The notes beneath the pieces were generated by a model. The model was not told the origin of the DNA. It saw only the letters and a program-made list of their open reading frames with translations, and searched no databases. A stretch of DNA of 64,000 nt from Reichenbachiella versicolor (GTDB lineage: Bacteria; Bacteroidota; Bacteroidia; Cytophagales; Cyclobacteriaceae), in contig NZ_QFZQ01000001.1 in the NCBI RefSeq assembly GCF_003171675.1, positions 248,001-312,000 on the forward strand. The letters are read 5' to 3'. Below, in pieces: positions 36,436-44,388 of the stretch. Position 1 is the stretch's first letter, and every line of letters begins with the position of its first letter. The position numbers and the translations under genes are program-made.

Positions 36436-37686
36436 ATGGCACATTTAAATAAATGCTTAGCTATCCTAATCCTATCATTATTAATATCATCCTGTAATAG
36501 AAATGAATTAGCTCTTGATTCTCAGGATAAAATTGATTTATTAATTAAGAATATTAATTTATTTCCTGATCCAGAGACATCTGTTGTAAATAATGCAAGT
36601 ATTGCGATTAAAGATGGGAAAATTACCGCTATCCTAGATGTAGGGAGTGAAGAGCCTGAAGCTCAAAAAGTCATTGATGCTCAAGGGGCTTATGCATCAG
36701 CTGGTTTTTGGAATTGTCATGTACATTTAACAGAACCTCAATGGCAAGGTGCTGATACAATTCAAGTAGAAAAACTACAGGAGTCACTCGATAAAATGTT
36801 TAATCAATATGGTTTTACTTCAGTTCTTGATTTAGGGTCTAACATAAAAAATACCTTGGTCATAAAGAGAAGGATAGAAACAGGTGAATTAAAAGGGCCT
36901 AGGATTTTATCCGCTGGATCAGGTTTTACTGCAGAAGGAGCTAGCCCTTCTTATATTGAAGAACAGTTACCTCAAATTACCTCTATTAGTGATGCTAAGA
37001 ATAAAGTAAAGACCGAGATTTCAGCAGGAGCTCAACATATAAAACTCTATGTGGGAACTTTCATAGATCAGTCCTTAGTTATGGTAATACCCGAAGATAT
37101 TGCAAAAGCTGCAGTGGAGGAAAGTCATAACCAAAACTGTTTGGTTTCATCTCACCCTCATTCTTTAGAAGGCTTAGTCACTTCAGTCAATGCAGGTGTT
37201 GATTTTCTTGCTCATAGTGTTCCTGATGCAGGTGATCTGAGCGATGAGATTTTGGAGAATATGATTTCTAAAGATGTTAAGTTAATACCTACGCTCAAAT
37301 TGCATCGTATCGCATATACAGGAGTTGGTTTACCAGAAGTAGCGATCGACAATTTAGAAGAGATCGCAATTAGACAAGTTGAAGATTTTAAATCAAGGGA
37401 TGGTAAAATTTGTTTTGGGACGGATACTGGATTCATTTCGGATTATAACCCAGCCGAAGAATTTGTATTGATGGAAAAAGCGAATTTATCTGCGCATGAT
37501 ATTTTAAAGAGTCTTACTACCGAACCAGAAGAGTTACTAGGAGATATAAATGTATCAGGTACCGTTCATGTTGGCAAAGAAGCTAATCTGGTTTTACTAG
37601 AAAAAGACCCCAGACAAGGTGCTGAACATTTTTCAGAGGTGAGTTATACTATTAGAAAAGGGGAAGTTATCTATGAAAAAAAATAG
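36436..37686 (+). CDS. Lipoprotein amidohydrolase (imidazolonepropionase-like)
   Basis: This 416-residue protein has a lipoprotein signal (LLISSC, lipid-accepting Cys20). It has an amidohydrolase-superfamily barrel with metal motif CHVHL, the SHPHSLEG and LAHSVPDAG histidines, and Asp in FGTDTGFISDY. The N- and C-terminal beta-sandwich segments (DAQGAYASAGFWN; GTVHVGKEANLVLL) are typical. It should be a membrane-anchored, outward-facing hydrolase of a cyclic amide or dipeptide-like bond. It is preceded by a 187-bp gap with no gene. Confidence 0.85.
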   Translation: MAHLNKCLAILILSLLISSCNRNELALDSQDKIDLLIKNINLFPDPETSVVNNASIAIKDGKITAILDVGSEEPEAQKVIDAQGAYASAGFWNCHVHLTEPQWQGADTIQVEKLQESLDKMFNQYGFTSVLDLGSNIKNTLVIKRRIETGELKGPRILSAGSGFTAEGASPSYIEEQLPQITSISDAKNKVKTEISAGAQHIKLYVGTFIDQSLVMVIPEDIAKAAVEESHNQNCLVSSHPHSLEGLVTSVNAGVDFLAHSVPDAGDLSDEILENMISKDVKLIPTLKLHRIAYTGVGLPEVAIDNLEEIAIRQVEDFKSRDGKICFGTDTGFISDYNPAEEFVLMEKANLSAHDILKSLTTEPEELLGDINVSGTVHVGKEANLVLLEKDPRQGAEHFSEVSYTIRKGEVIYEKK

Positions 37687-37977
37687 GTAATAAATACCAA
37701 GGCTAATTATCAAGCCACAGCTATCAACTGGGCATAGGGGTATTGACCACACGAATGCTTAGTTGATAGTACCAACAAGACAAGGCATAGCTGAACTAAA
37801 CTATCTAATCACTACTCATAATAGGAGGGTAGGCGGTTTATAAAACTATTGCTTATAGTATCCTATATGTATGATGAAGCTTTGTGTCTTGCGAGTGTGT
37901 TATGTTTCATTAAGAAATTGACAAAAGGAAAATATCACACATGGACTTATAGAATCAATTAATTAAAATCAAAAATT

Positions 37978-38385
37978 ATGGAAAATAAACAAAACCTTCA
38001 GATTGTTGAGAATCTGTATAACGCATTTGCAACGGGTGATATGCCTACAGTACTCGGGTCTATGCATCCTGATATTGAATGGAATGAAGCTGAGGGCAAT
38101 TCTCTAGCAGATGGTAATCCATACACGAGCCCAGATGCTATTTTAAATGGTGTTTTTGAGCGTCTTGGTGCTAACCATGAGTATTTTAATTTGAGTGATA
38201 TTCAACTTCACAACATGAGTGACAATAAAGTTCTAGCCACCTTGCGTTATGAAGCTAAAGTAAGAGCAACTGGAAAGGCCTATAGTGCTCAAGCAGCACA
38301 TTTTTGGACACTGAATAGCGAGGGCAAAATTAAAGCTTTTCAGCAATATGTAGATACTAAGAAATTGGCAGATTCTGGGGCGTAA
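37978..38385 (+). CDS. SnoaL/NTF2-like protein
   Basis: This 135-residue protein of the SnoaL-like, ketosteroid-isomerase-type alpha+beta barrel fold has an N-terminal helix IVENLYNAFATGDMPTVLG, the MHPDIEWNEAEG strand and a C-terminal GKIKAFQQYVDTKK. Members are small hydrolases, isomerases or ligand-binding proteins; the function here is unknown. The 291-bp gap before it (37687-37977) holds no recognisable gene. About 1.9 kb of decayed DNA follows. Confidence 0.8.
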   Translation: MENKQNLQIVENLYNAFATGDMPTVLGSMHPDIEWNEAEGNSLADGNPYTSPDAILNGVFERLGANHEYFNLSDIQLHNMSDNKVLATLRYEAKVRATGKAYSAQAAHFWTLNSEGKIKAFQQYVDTKKLADSGA

Positions 38386-38587
38386 TTTAAGAGTACATTC
38401 TAGGGACTAAAAAAAGAAAACGCGCTTGATAATTGAATCAAGAAGCTTATGCTGCTGTTTCGACAAGTAATAAGGAACTAGAAAAATAATGAAAGTACTA
38501 TTGAGTTGACGGCCATGAGTCATAATGTGTAATAGCCACAACTTGATCTGATGAATAAGAGTTATCCGACACTCTTTATGCTACCCT

Positions 38588-38648
38588 AATATATTTCATT
38601 CCCAAGCTATCTTCGAAGAACAAAAGGTAGTTAGGAATGAAATATATT
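38588..38648. repeat. Perfect 15-bp inverted repeat
   Basis: AATATATTTCATTCC (38588-38602) and GGAATGAAATATATT (38634-38648) are exact inverted copies separated by 31 bp. They lie directly beyond the 3' end of the IS481-type transposase relic. They could be a stabilising hairpin, a target-site product, or the trace of a nested insertion. Confidence 0.7.
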
Positions 38649-38649
38649 T

Positions 38650-39077
38650 CTTTCTGCTCAATAAGCTTCTCTTGAGCAATTGTTATTGAATCGGTGAAGG
38701 TTTTCATAGGTGTTTTTCCAAAGCAAAACTTTCCTTAATGAGTATGCTCGCTATTATACTATTTCATCCACAGACCAAGATCTTGCTGCAATTCATAAAT
38801 AGTTTTATATGTTTTCTTTCTGAATTTGACCCCCAAAGAATTCCTGTTGAACTGTTCGATTAAAGCGCTTACAAATCCCATTTGTTTGAGGATTTTTGGC
38901 TCTGGTTTTGAGTGATCTATGTCACTCGATAGTTAGGTAGAGTTTATACTCATGTGTTTTTTCCTGTTTACTACTTTCTAGTGCTTGAAGTTGAGACTAT
39001 GTTAGTATGAGGTTGTCTTGGGAAGCTTTAGCTTCAAGATCCTCGAGTCTTTTCCTTATTGTTTCAAGATCATGACG
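38650..39077 (-). pseudogene. IS481-type DDE transposase relic, internally deleted and frameshifted
   Basis: Read on the minus strand, the relic starts with RHDLETIRKRLEDLEAKASQ and LILT-stop-SQLQALE, the region after the N-terminal helix-turn-helix in IS481-family transposases. After QEK it jumps to THEYKLYLTIE, skipping the part where most of the DDE core should be. It then gives the C-terminal core NPQTNGICKRFNRTVQQEFF. A frameshift leads to KTIYELQQDLGLWMK-stop-YN and GKFCFGKTPMKTF. At least four stops, one frameshift and one large deletion are visible. It is certainly inactive; I could not define IS ends. Confidence 0.8.
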
Positions 39078-39492
39078 TTGCTAAGTGCTATGCCCCTAAA
39101 GCTAAGAAATAGACCACATTTTTTAGCTGATAGGAAACACATAACAACTTTAAATTCGTCGCGTCTCCTAAGACAGTAAAATTTTTGGTCGCTTCTTTCT
39201 ATCAAAATTCTTTACGCATCTGATTTAAGGACTCTATTTTTTAGTACAAGCTTTTTTGAGCTGTAGTTCAATACATATTGCACTTTCATAGTATTTATAT
39301 GGAATCCATAGATTAATTGTACAAAATAGTGTATTTAAACAGTTCAGTAATATATTTTGATAGGTGACTCAAAGGAATTTTTATATTCTTTGGTCACCAG
39401 TAAAAACCTACCTACACCGTGGAGGAAGCTAAAAACGGCTTTTTAGTTTTTGATTCTGTGAGGAGCTGACTAATATTCCAATAGCTTTACCA

Positions 39493-40111
39493 CTATCTTG
39501 GAGAGCGATCACTATCGTCATAGTGAAATGTCATAGAACTGGCTGATGAGCTATTAGGAGAGCTTTCAATAGGGACGGTTATTTTCGATTTTATAAAGAT
39601 TCCGTTATCATTTTTTCTCTCAATTGTTTTCCATTCGTCATTATACTCTCTGTTTAGCTAGAATTAAATCAGAGTTTTTTAGTAAAATTAGCATAGCTAA
39701 TTCATTTTATTTTTCGTAATTGACTCCCTCGTTTTTGGTTAAAATATCAGCCTTTTCTGTCATAAACTTATCAGTAGAAGAATCGTATTTTGAATCGTAC
39801 TTAAGTTGTTATTGTAAAAACTCTTTAATTTGTTCATATTATCAATTTCTATTGAATAAGTATCTCCATGACCAGCAGCAATTACATATATAAAATCTTC
39901 ACAGTGAAATCGTCTACATCTTCATAGCTAAGGAAGTGTTTGAGGATAACATCGTAGCCAAGAGACGTACTGTGCACAGCCCATACTTTGCTATCTGATT
40001 CATCCGTTTTATAAAATTGACCCCCCCCTAAGTACATCCAGGTTTGTCTTAGAGGTGTTTTTAATACCGTTGTTTAAAAAAAAAACGGTGGTTAAGTGAC
40101 TGGTTTTCCAT
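39493..40111 (-). pseudogene. Frameshifted hypothetical gene
   Basis: Minus-strand segments in successive frames read as one protein: MENQSLNHRFFF from 40111, then RQTWMYLGGGQFYKTDESDS with KVWAVHSTSLGYDVILKHF, then IYVIAAGHGDTYSIEIDN. Next come KADILTKNEGVNYEK (stop at 39707) and finally REYNDEWKTIERK with IFIKSKITVPIESSP. Frameshifts coincide with an A10/T10 run (about 40076-40085), and a C8 run lies nearby (40021-40028). No family is recognised. It may be a recently inactivated accessory gene or, less likely, a site of sequencing error. Confidence 0.5.
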
Positions 40112-40253
40112 GATTAAGATTTTGAGATGGTGTTACCATTAAAATCAATCTCTTTAGCGGAAGAAGGAGATAATTTTTACGCTAAACAGTTGGGGGATCG
40201 CTGCAGAGCTTATCATTTTGATTGAGGCTTGTATAAAGTAGGTGGAGTGTGAT

Positions 40254-40289
40254 ACAAAAAAGCTCGATCTTTCATTAGACCGAGCTTTA
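40254..40289 (-). terminator. Nitroreductase gene terminator
   Basis: AAAGCTCG / CGAGCTTT stem with additional imperfect pairing toward the loop. On the minus strand it is followed by TTTTTTGTATC, about 23 bp past the stop codon. Confidence 0.85.
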
Positions 40290-40311
40290 CTATTATTACG
40301 ATAATGTTGTC

Positions 40312-40941
40312 TTAAATCAGTTCAAAAAGCTCTTCAGCAGGCTTTCTTACTTTTGCAGCATGCTGTGTTGCATCTTCTTCAGATCTATATCCTACAGGAA
40401 CAACTACAACTGCATTCAAGTTTTTATCATTCAATCCTAAAATTTCATTGTATTGCGCAGGGTCAAAGCCTTCCATAGGACAAGAGTCTACTTCTAGCTC
40501 AGCACACATTGACATAAGGTTGGTAGCTGCGATGTATGTTTGTCTAGCAGTCCAATTATTTAAAACGTCTTCAGGTAATTCAGTGATTTTAGATTTCATG
40601 AAATCACCATATCCTTTCAAGTTTTCACTAGGGATATTGTTGACTTTAGACTTTAGATCCAGATAAGAATCTATTTCTGTATCTCCTACAGAGGTATTAT
40701 TACAGAAAACAAAGACATGAGATGCATCAGCAACTTGTTTTTGACCCCATGATGCAGGAACTAATTGATCCTTGATAGCTTGATCTTCGATGATTAATAC
40801 CTTATATGCTTGAAGACCATATGAAGAAGCTGATAGTCTTACTGCTTCTTTGAGTTGATCCAGTTGTTCAGATGAAATCTTTTTAGTTTGGTCAAATGCC
40901 TTAGTGGCATATCTCCAGTTTAAATTATCTATTAAACCCAT
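40312..40941 (-). CDS. Nitroreductase-family NAD(P)H-dependent oxidoreductase
   Basis: This 209-residue FMN-dependent nitroreductase (NfsB-like) has an N-terminal RYATKAFDQTKKI (FMN phosphate contact) and the RLSASSYGLQAYKVLII block. The C-terminal EGFDPAQYNEILGL and VVVPVGYRSEEDA blocks are present. It reduces quinones, nitro or enone compounds; the physiological substrate is unknown. It is monocistronic, with a clear terminator. Confidence 0.92.
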   Translation of the reverse strand: MGLIDNLNWRYATKAFDQTKKISSEQLDQLKEAVRLSASSYGLQAYKVLIIEDQAIKDQLVPASWGQKQVADASHVFVFCNNTSVGDTEIDSYLDLKSKVNNIPSENLKGYGDFMKSKITELPEDVLNNWTARQTYIAATNLMSMCAELEVDSCPMEGFDPAQYNEILGLNDKNLNAVVVVPVGYRSEEDATQHAAKVRKPAEELFELI

Positions 40942-41134
40942 TTTGTTCTAATTACTTGTTGAAACAAATTAACCCTGCAAGAAACGAATAAGTAAATAAT
41001 AGGTTCCTTCTTTTTTGAAAAATATACCGTTTAATTGAAAGATCTCTGATTAAAATGGGATGGAGTATCTCTTTGGGTTTTATTATCGATCGAGAGAGTT
41101 AGGGAATTAATTTCTGTAGTTCACCGTTCCATGA

Positions 41135-41689
41135 TTAAATGATTTTAACATCCAAATGAGCGACTAACCCTACTAGGTTTTCCCTAGAGAACTTAGCCTT
41201 TTTGATGTTGTTTTGATTTGGGTCAATAGTGAAATTGAAGGAGGTGCTGAGATCACATAGAGAAAGGTTAGTGTTTTCGAAAAGAGCTGCTTCTAGATTG
41301 CAGTTGTCAAATAGTGAGCTAGAGAGATTGGTTTCATAAAAATCCACAGACTTTAAATTACAATCGATGAATTTTGTCTTGGAAATATTCTTATTAATGA
41401 AGGAGCAAGATTCCATTAGGCAATTCTTATAGTTCACTTCTAGTCCCATATCCTTAGCTTCGGAAAATTGAACACCAATGAGTTTACAATTGTCAAAACT
41501 TACATCTTGAAAAGACGTGCTTCTCACCTTGGTGTTTGTAAGGTCACAGTCAATGAATTCACATGCTATGAATTTGTATTCTTTGAGATCTACGTCGGAT
41601 AGTTTACAGTTTTTGAATGAACAGCTTTCATATTCTCCGAAAGGAAGAGAATTAATAGAATTATATTCTTCGTCAGTAAAATAGCTCAT
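41135..41689 (-). CDS. Pentapeptide-repeat protein
   Basis: This 184-residue protein consists largely of A(D/N)LXX-type units (CKLSDVDLKEYKFIACEF, CDLTNTKVRSTSF, CNLKSVDFYETNLSSSLF), which form a right-handed quadrilateral beta-helix. Some members mimic DNA and protect gyrase; most have no known role. ATG 41689 is chosen because the longer frame would run over the divergent thioesterase gene at 41745 and adds no repeat. Confidence 0.85.
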   Translation of the reverse strand: MSYFTDEEYNSINSLPFGEYESCSFKNCKLSDVDLKEYKFIACEFIDCDLTNTKVRSTSFQDVSFDNCKLIGVQFSEAKDMGLEVNYKNCLMESCSFINKNISKTKFIDCNLKSVDFYETNLSSSLFDNCNLEAALFENTNLSLCDLSTSFNFTIDPNQNNIKKAKFSRENLVGLVAHLDVKII

Positions 41690-41744
41690 ATGTTGAAATT
41701 GAGTAGGTTTATTTAGTTTTGAAGTTGGAATCAAAGCAAATATA

Positions 41745-42314
41745 ATGAGCGCACCCACATCAAAACCAGTGAGTTTTTCTAAAACCACTATTACCGAATT
41801 AATGATCCCTTCATATGCCAATTTTGGAGGGAAAATTCATGGAGGAATTCTACTATCCATGATAGATAAGGTGGCATATGCCTGTGCTAGTAAGCATGCT
41901 GGTAACTACTGTGTGACTGTATCTGTTGACAATGTAGACTTTTTGGAGCCAGTAGAGGTAGGGGAGTTAGTTCATTTGAAAGCAGCCGTAGTATATGTAG
42001 GTAGATCATCATTAGTTGTTGGGATCAATGTAGTAGCGGAGAATGTGAAAGAAGGAACGCTTAAGAATACCAATACTAGCTACGTGACTATGGTCGCAAA
42101 AGGTGATGACGATAAGCCTACTCAAGTTCCTGCTTTGAGATTAGAGTCTAAAGATGAAGTAAGACTATTTATTGAAGCAATGAAGAGAAAAGAAGGTAAA
42201 CAAGAGTTTAGAAAGCAGGTAAAAGAAGTCTCAGCCATTATCATGGACGAAACTCACGGTGAAGTTCTGGAAGGAGAGCGCTGCGAGTTAGATTTAAAGA
42301 AGTTTACACTTTAA
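41745..42314 (+). CDS. Hotdog-fold acyl-CoA thioesterase
   Basis: This 189-residue protein has the hotdog signature NFGGKIHGGILLSMIDKVAYACASKHAG and strand pattern VTVSVDNVDFLEPV of YciA/BFIT-type acyl-CoA thioesterases. It hydrolyses acyl-CoA to free acid and CoA in the cytoplasm. It is divergent from the pentapeptide-repeat gene, with 55 bp between starts, and convergent with yceI. Confidence 0.88.
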   Translation: MSAPTSKPVSFSKTTITELMIPSYANFGGKIHGGILLSMIDKVAYACASKHAGNYCVTVSVDNVDFLEPVEVGELVHLKAAVVYVGRSSLVVGINVVAENVKEGTLKNTNTSYVTMVAKGDDDKPTQVPALRLESKDEVRLFIEAMKRKEGKQEFRKQVKEVSAIIMDETHGEVLEGERCELDLKKFTL

Positions 42315-42336
42315 AGTCCGCTGCTATGTTCGGGTA

Positions 42337-42879
42337 CTACTTTAAAACACATTTAACAGATACCTGAGCAGTTTTACCTACCATGAAACCACCGCTATAA
42401 GCTTTCATTCCTAATTGGTAGTCTGATCTATTTACTTCAAATTTTCCTTCCAAGGTTTTTATGTCCTCAGACTCTGAGGCTGTGAAAGGGATCTCAACAT
42501 TTTGAGTAACCCCGACCATGGTGAGTTCTCCCTTTACCAGATACTTTTTAGTATCGACTTTGGAGATATTTTTTGACTTAAATTCGATTTCCAAATATTT
42601 TGAAACATTGAAAAAATCTTCATTCTGAAGGTGTTCATCTCTTTTTTTATTGTCCGTATCTATGCTTGACGGATCAATAGCCACATTGAAATACGAGGAA
42701 GCTAGGTTGTCTTCGTTGAAAACTGCTTCTCCAACCATTCCTTCAATCGTTCCACTTACAGACATCATACCCATGTTTCCGATTTTGAATTCGATATAGC
42801 TTTGGTCAGCGACTATAGATTGAGCATTACTAGTGAAAACAGTTAGTGTTAGTAGGTAAATGACGAATACATATTTCAT
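42337..42879 (-). CDS. YceI-family periplasmic protein
   Basis: This 180-residue protein has a signal peptide (MKYVFVIYLLTLTVFTSNAQ) and a YceI lipocalin-like domain (SYIEFKIGNMGMMSVSGTIEG, DPSSIDTDNKKRDEHLQNEDFF, GELTMVGVTQNVEIPF). YceI proteins bind polyisoprenoid or amphiphilic molecules. ATG 42879 is preferred to the 42915 start because it places the signal peptide at the N-terminus. Confidence 0.9.
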   Translation of the reverse strand: MKYVFVIYLLTLTVFTSNAQSIVADQSYIEFKIGNMGMMSVSGTIEGMVGEAVFNEDNLASSYFNVAIDPSSIDTDNKKRDEHLQNEDFFNVSKYLEIEFKSKNISKVDTKKYLVKGELTMVGVTQNVEIPFTASESEDIKTLEGKFEVNRSDYQLGMKAYSGGFMVGKTAQVSVKCVLK

Positions 42880-43022
42880 TTTTAAATAGTTAGATGACGT
42901 TATTGAATACTGCAATCAAGAATAAAAGGTTCAGTGATTCAATATATAAGTTAAACAAGTCAAAACATTTATTTAAAGTAGTTACTGGTGATTGGTTTTC
43001 TGTATTGTTTGAAGAGAAGTTT

Positions 43023-43056
43023 ATCTTTGCAGTTACCGAAAGGACTTTCGGTTTTA
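43023..43056 (+). promoter_or_regulatory. trhO promoter -7 element followed by a leader hairpin
   Basis: TATCTTTG at 43023-43030 matches TAnnTTTG. Six bases later ACCGAAAG/CTTTCGGT forms a perfect short hairpin (43036-43053) followed by TTTTAT, all upstream of the trhO ATG at 43089. The arrangement looks like a minimal intrinsic terminator or attenuator at the very start of the mRNA. Confidence 0.45.
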
Positions 43057-43088
43057 TACAGAGAATAATTTGAACCAAAAAGTATAGC

Positions 43089-44114
43089 ATGCCACTGTAC
43101 AACAAAGTCAATAAAGATGTTCTCAGGCAAGAAATGCATGAGAGCAATGAACAGAGAGTCACTCTGTCATTTTACAAGTATCATCAGATAGAAGACCCTA
43201 GTGAATTTAGGGATCAGTTTTATGCCACTTTTCAAGCTATCGGAACTATGGGGCGTGTCTATGTGGCTCATGAAGGTATCAATGGTCAGGTAAGTGTCCC
43301 CGAAGAGAATTTTGATAAGTTCAAGGAAGCTATGTATGCTATTGATTTCTTGAATCAGGTTAGGCTTAATATTGCTGTAGATGATGATGGCAAATCCTTT
43401 ATTAAGTTAATAGTAAAGGTCAGGGACAAAGTAGTCGCTGACGGATTGGATGATTCTACTTTTGACCCTTCAGACTGTGGAACTCATTTAGATGTAGAGG
43501 CCTTCAATAAGATCACTGATCAAGAAGATACAGTGGTTATTGATATGCGGAATCACTATGAAAGTGAAGTAGGACATTTTAAAGGAGCGCTATTGCCAGA
43601 TGCTGACACGTTTAGAGATGCATTGCCGATGGCGGAGGAAATGATAAAAGACGATAAGGATAAGAATATCGTCATGTACTGTACGGGTGGGATTAGGTGT
43701 GAAAAAGCAAGTGCTTATTTTAAGCACCAAGGTTTTGAAAATGTTTACCAACTAGAAGGTGGTATTATAAAATATGCTCAAGATGCGAAAGAAAAGGGGC
43801 TTGAGAATAAATTCATCGGGAAGAATTTTGTATTTGACGAACGACTAGGCGAAAGAATTTCTGATGACGTAATCAGTAACTGTCACCAATGCGGAAAACC
43901 ATGTGATACGCACATCAATTGTAAAAATGATGCATGTCATCTGCTATTTATCCAGTGTGAAGAATGTGCTAAGAAGTACGATCAATGTTGCTCTACTGAT
44001 TGCCAGGATGTACTTAAGCTTCCTAAAGACGAACAGAAAAAACTGCGTCAAGGTAGAGATCTAGGAAGACAAGTTTTTAAGAAAGGAAGATGGAATAAAT
44101 CGTTGATTGATTAA
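43089..44114 (+). CDS. trhO: tRNA uridine(34) hydroxylase, rhodanese family
   Basis: This 341-residue protein has an N-terminal acylphosphatase-like domain (GRVYVAHEGINGQVSVPEE), a central rhodanese domain with catalytic Cys198 in MYCTGGIRCEKA, and a C-terminal Cys-rich zinc-like segment (CHQCGKPC, CKNDACH, CEECAKKY, CCSTDC). This matches TrhO/YceA, the O2-dependent enzyme making 5-hydroxyuridine at the tRNA wobble position. It is convergent with the queD / U32 / ferredoxin genes, which hold the O2-independent counterpart. Confidence 0.95.
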   Translation: MPLYNKVNKDVLRQEMHESNEQRVTLSFYKYHQIEDPSEFRDQFYATFQAIGTMGRVYVAHEGINGQVSVPEENFDKFKEAMYAIDFLNQVRLNIAVDDDGKSFIKLIVKVRDKVVADGLDDSTFDPSDCGTHLDVEAFNKITDQEDTVVIDMRNHYESEVGHFKGALLPDADTFRDALPMAEEMIKDDKDKNIVMYCTGGIRCEKASAYFKHQGFENVYQLEGGIIKYAQDAKEKGLENKFIGKNFVFDERLGERISDDVISNCHQCGKPCDTHINCKNDACHLLFIQCEECAKKYDQCCSTDCQDVLKLPKDEQKKLRQGRDLGRQVFKKGRWNKSLID

Positions 44115-44119
44115 GGTAT

Positions 44120-44155
44120 AATAACAAAGGCTGGTGATATCCAGCCTTTGTTATT
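44120..44155. terminator. Bidirectional terminator between trhO and ferredoxin gene
   Basis: A perfect 15-bp stem (AATAACAAAGGCTGG / CCAGCCTTTGTTATT) with a 6-nt loop separates the convergent genes. The A/T-rich arm ends allow use on both strands. Confidence 0.88.
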
Positions 44156-44388
44156 TAAGGTTTCCTTCCATTAATCAATATGATTTTTACAGGACAGTTA
44201 TTAGCAGCTTGAATGTTCTCTTCCATTTCGTGCTCTGGAAGATCCACATGATAGATACCTTTTTTCTCTTTTGCACCTACCAGCGTACACTTACCATCTT
44301 TTTTAGAAATTCTCCAGCGATCTGGTGCTACTTCTACACATGCATTACAACCTATGCATTTATCACGATAATGGGTGATTTTGAACAT
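44155..44388 (-). CDS. [4Fe-4S] ferredoxin
   Basis: This 77-residue ferredoxin has a single-cluster pattern: Cys11, Cys14 and Cys17 in CIGCNAC and Cys65 in NNCP. Its ATG overlaps the stop codon of the U32 peptidase gene by one base, so translation is coupled. It should deliver electrons to, or help mature, the iron-sulfur U32 protein upstream. That parallels the ferredoxin requirement reported for anaerobic tRNA U34 hydroxylation in E. coli. Confidence 0.92.
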   Translation of the reverse strand: MFKITHYRDKCIGCNACVEVAPDRWRISKKDGKCTLVGAKEKKGIYHVDLPEHEMEENIQAANNCPVKIILINGRKP

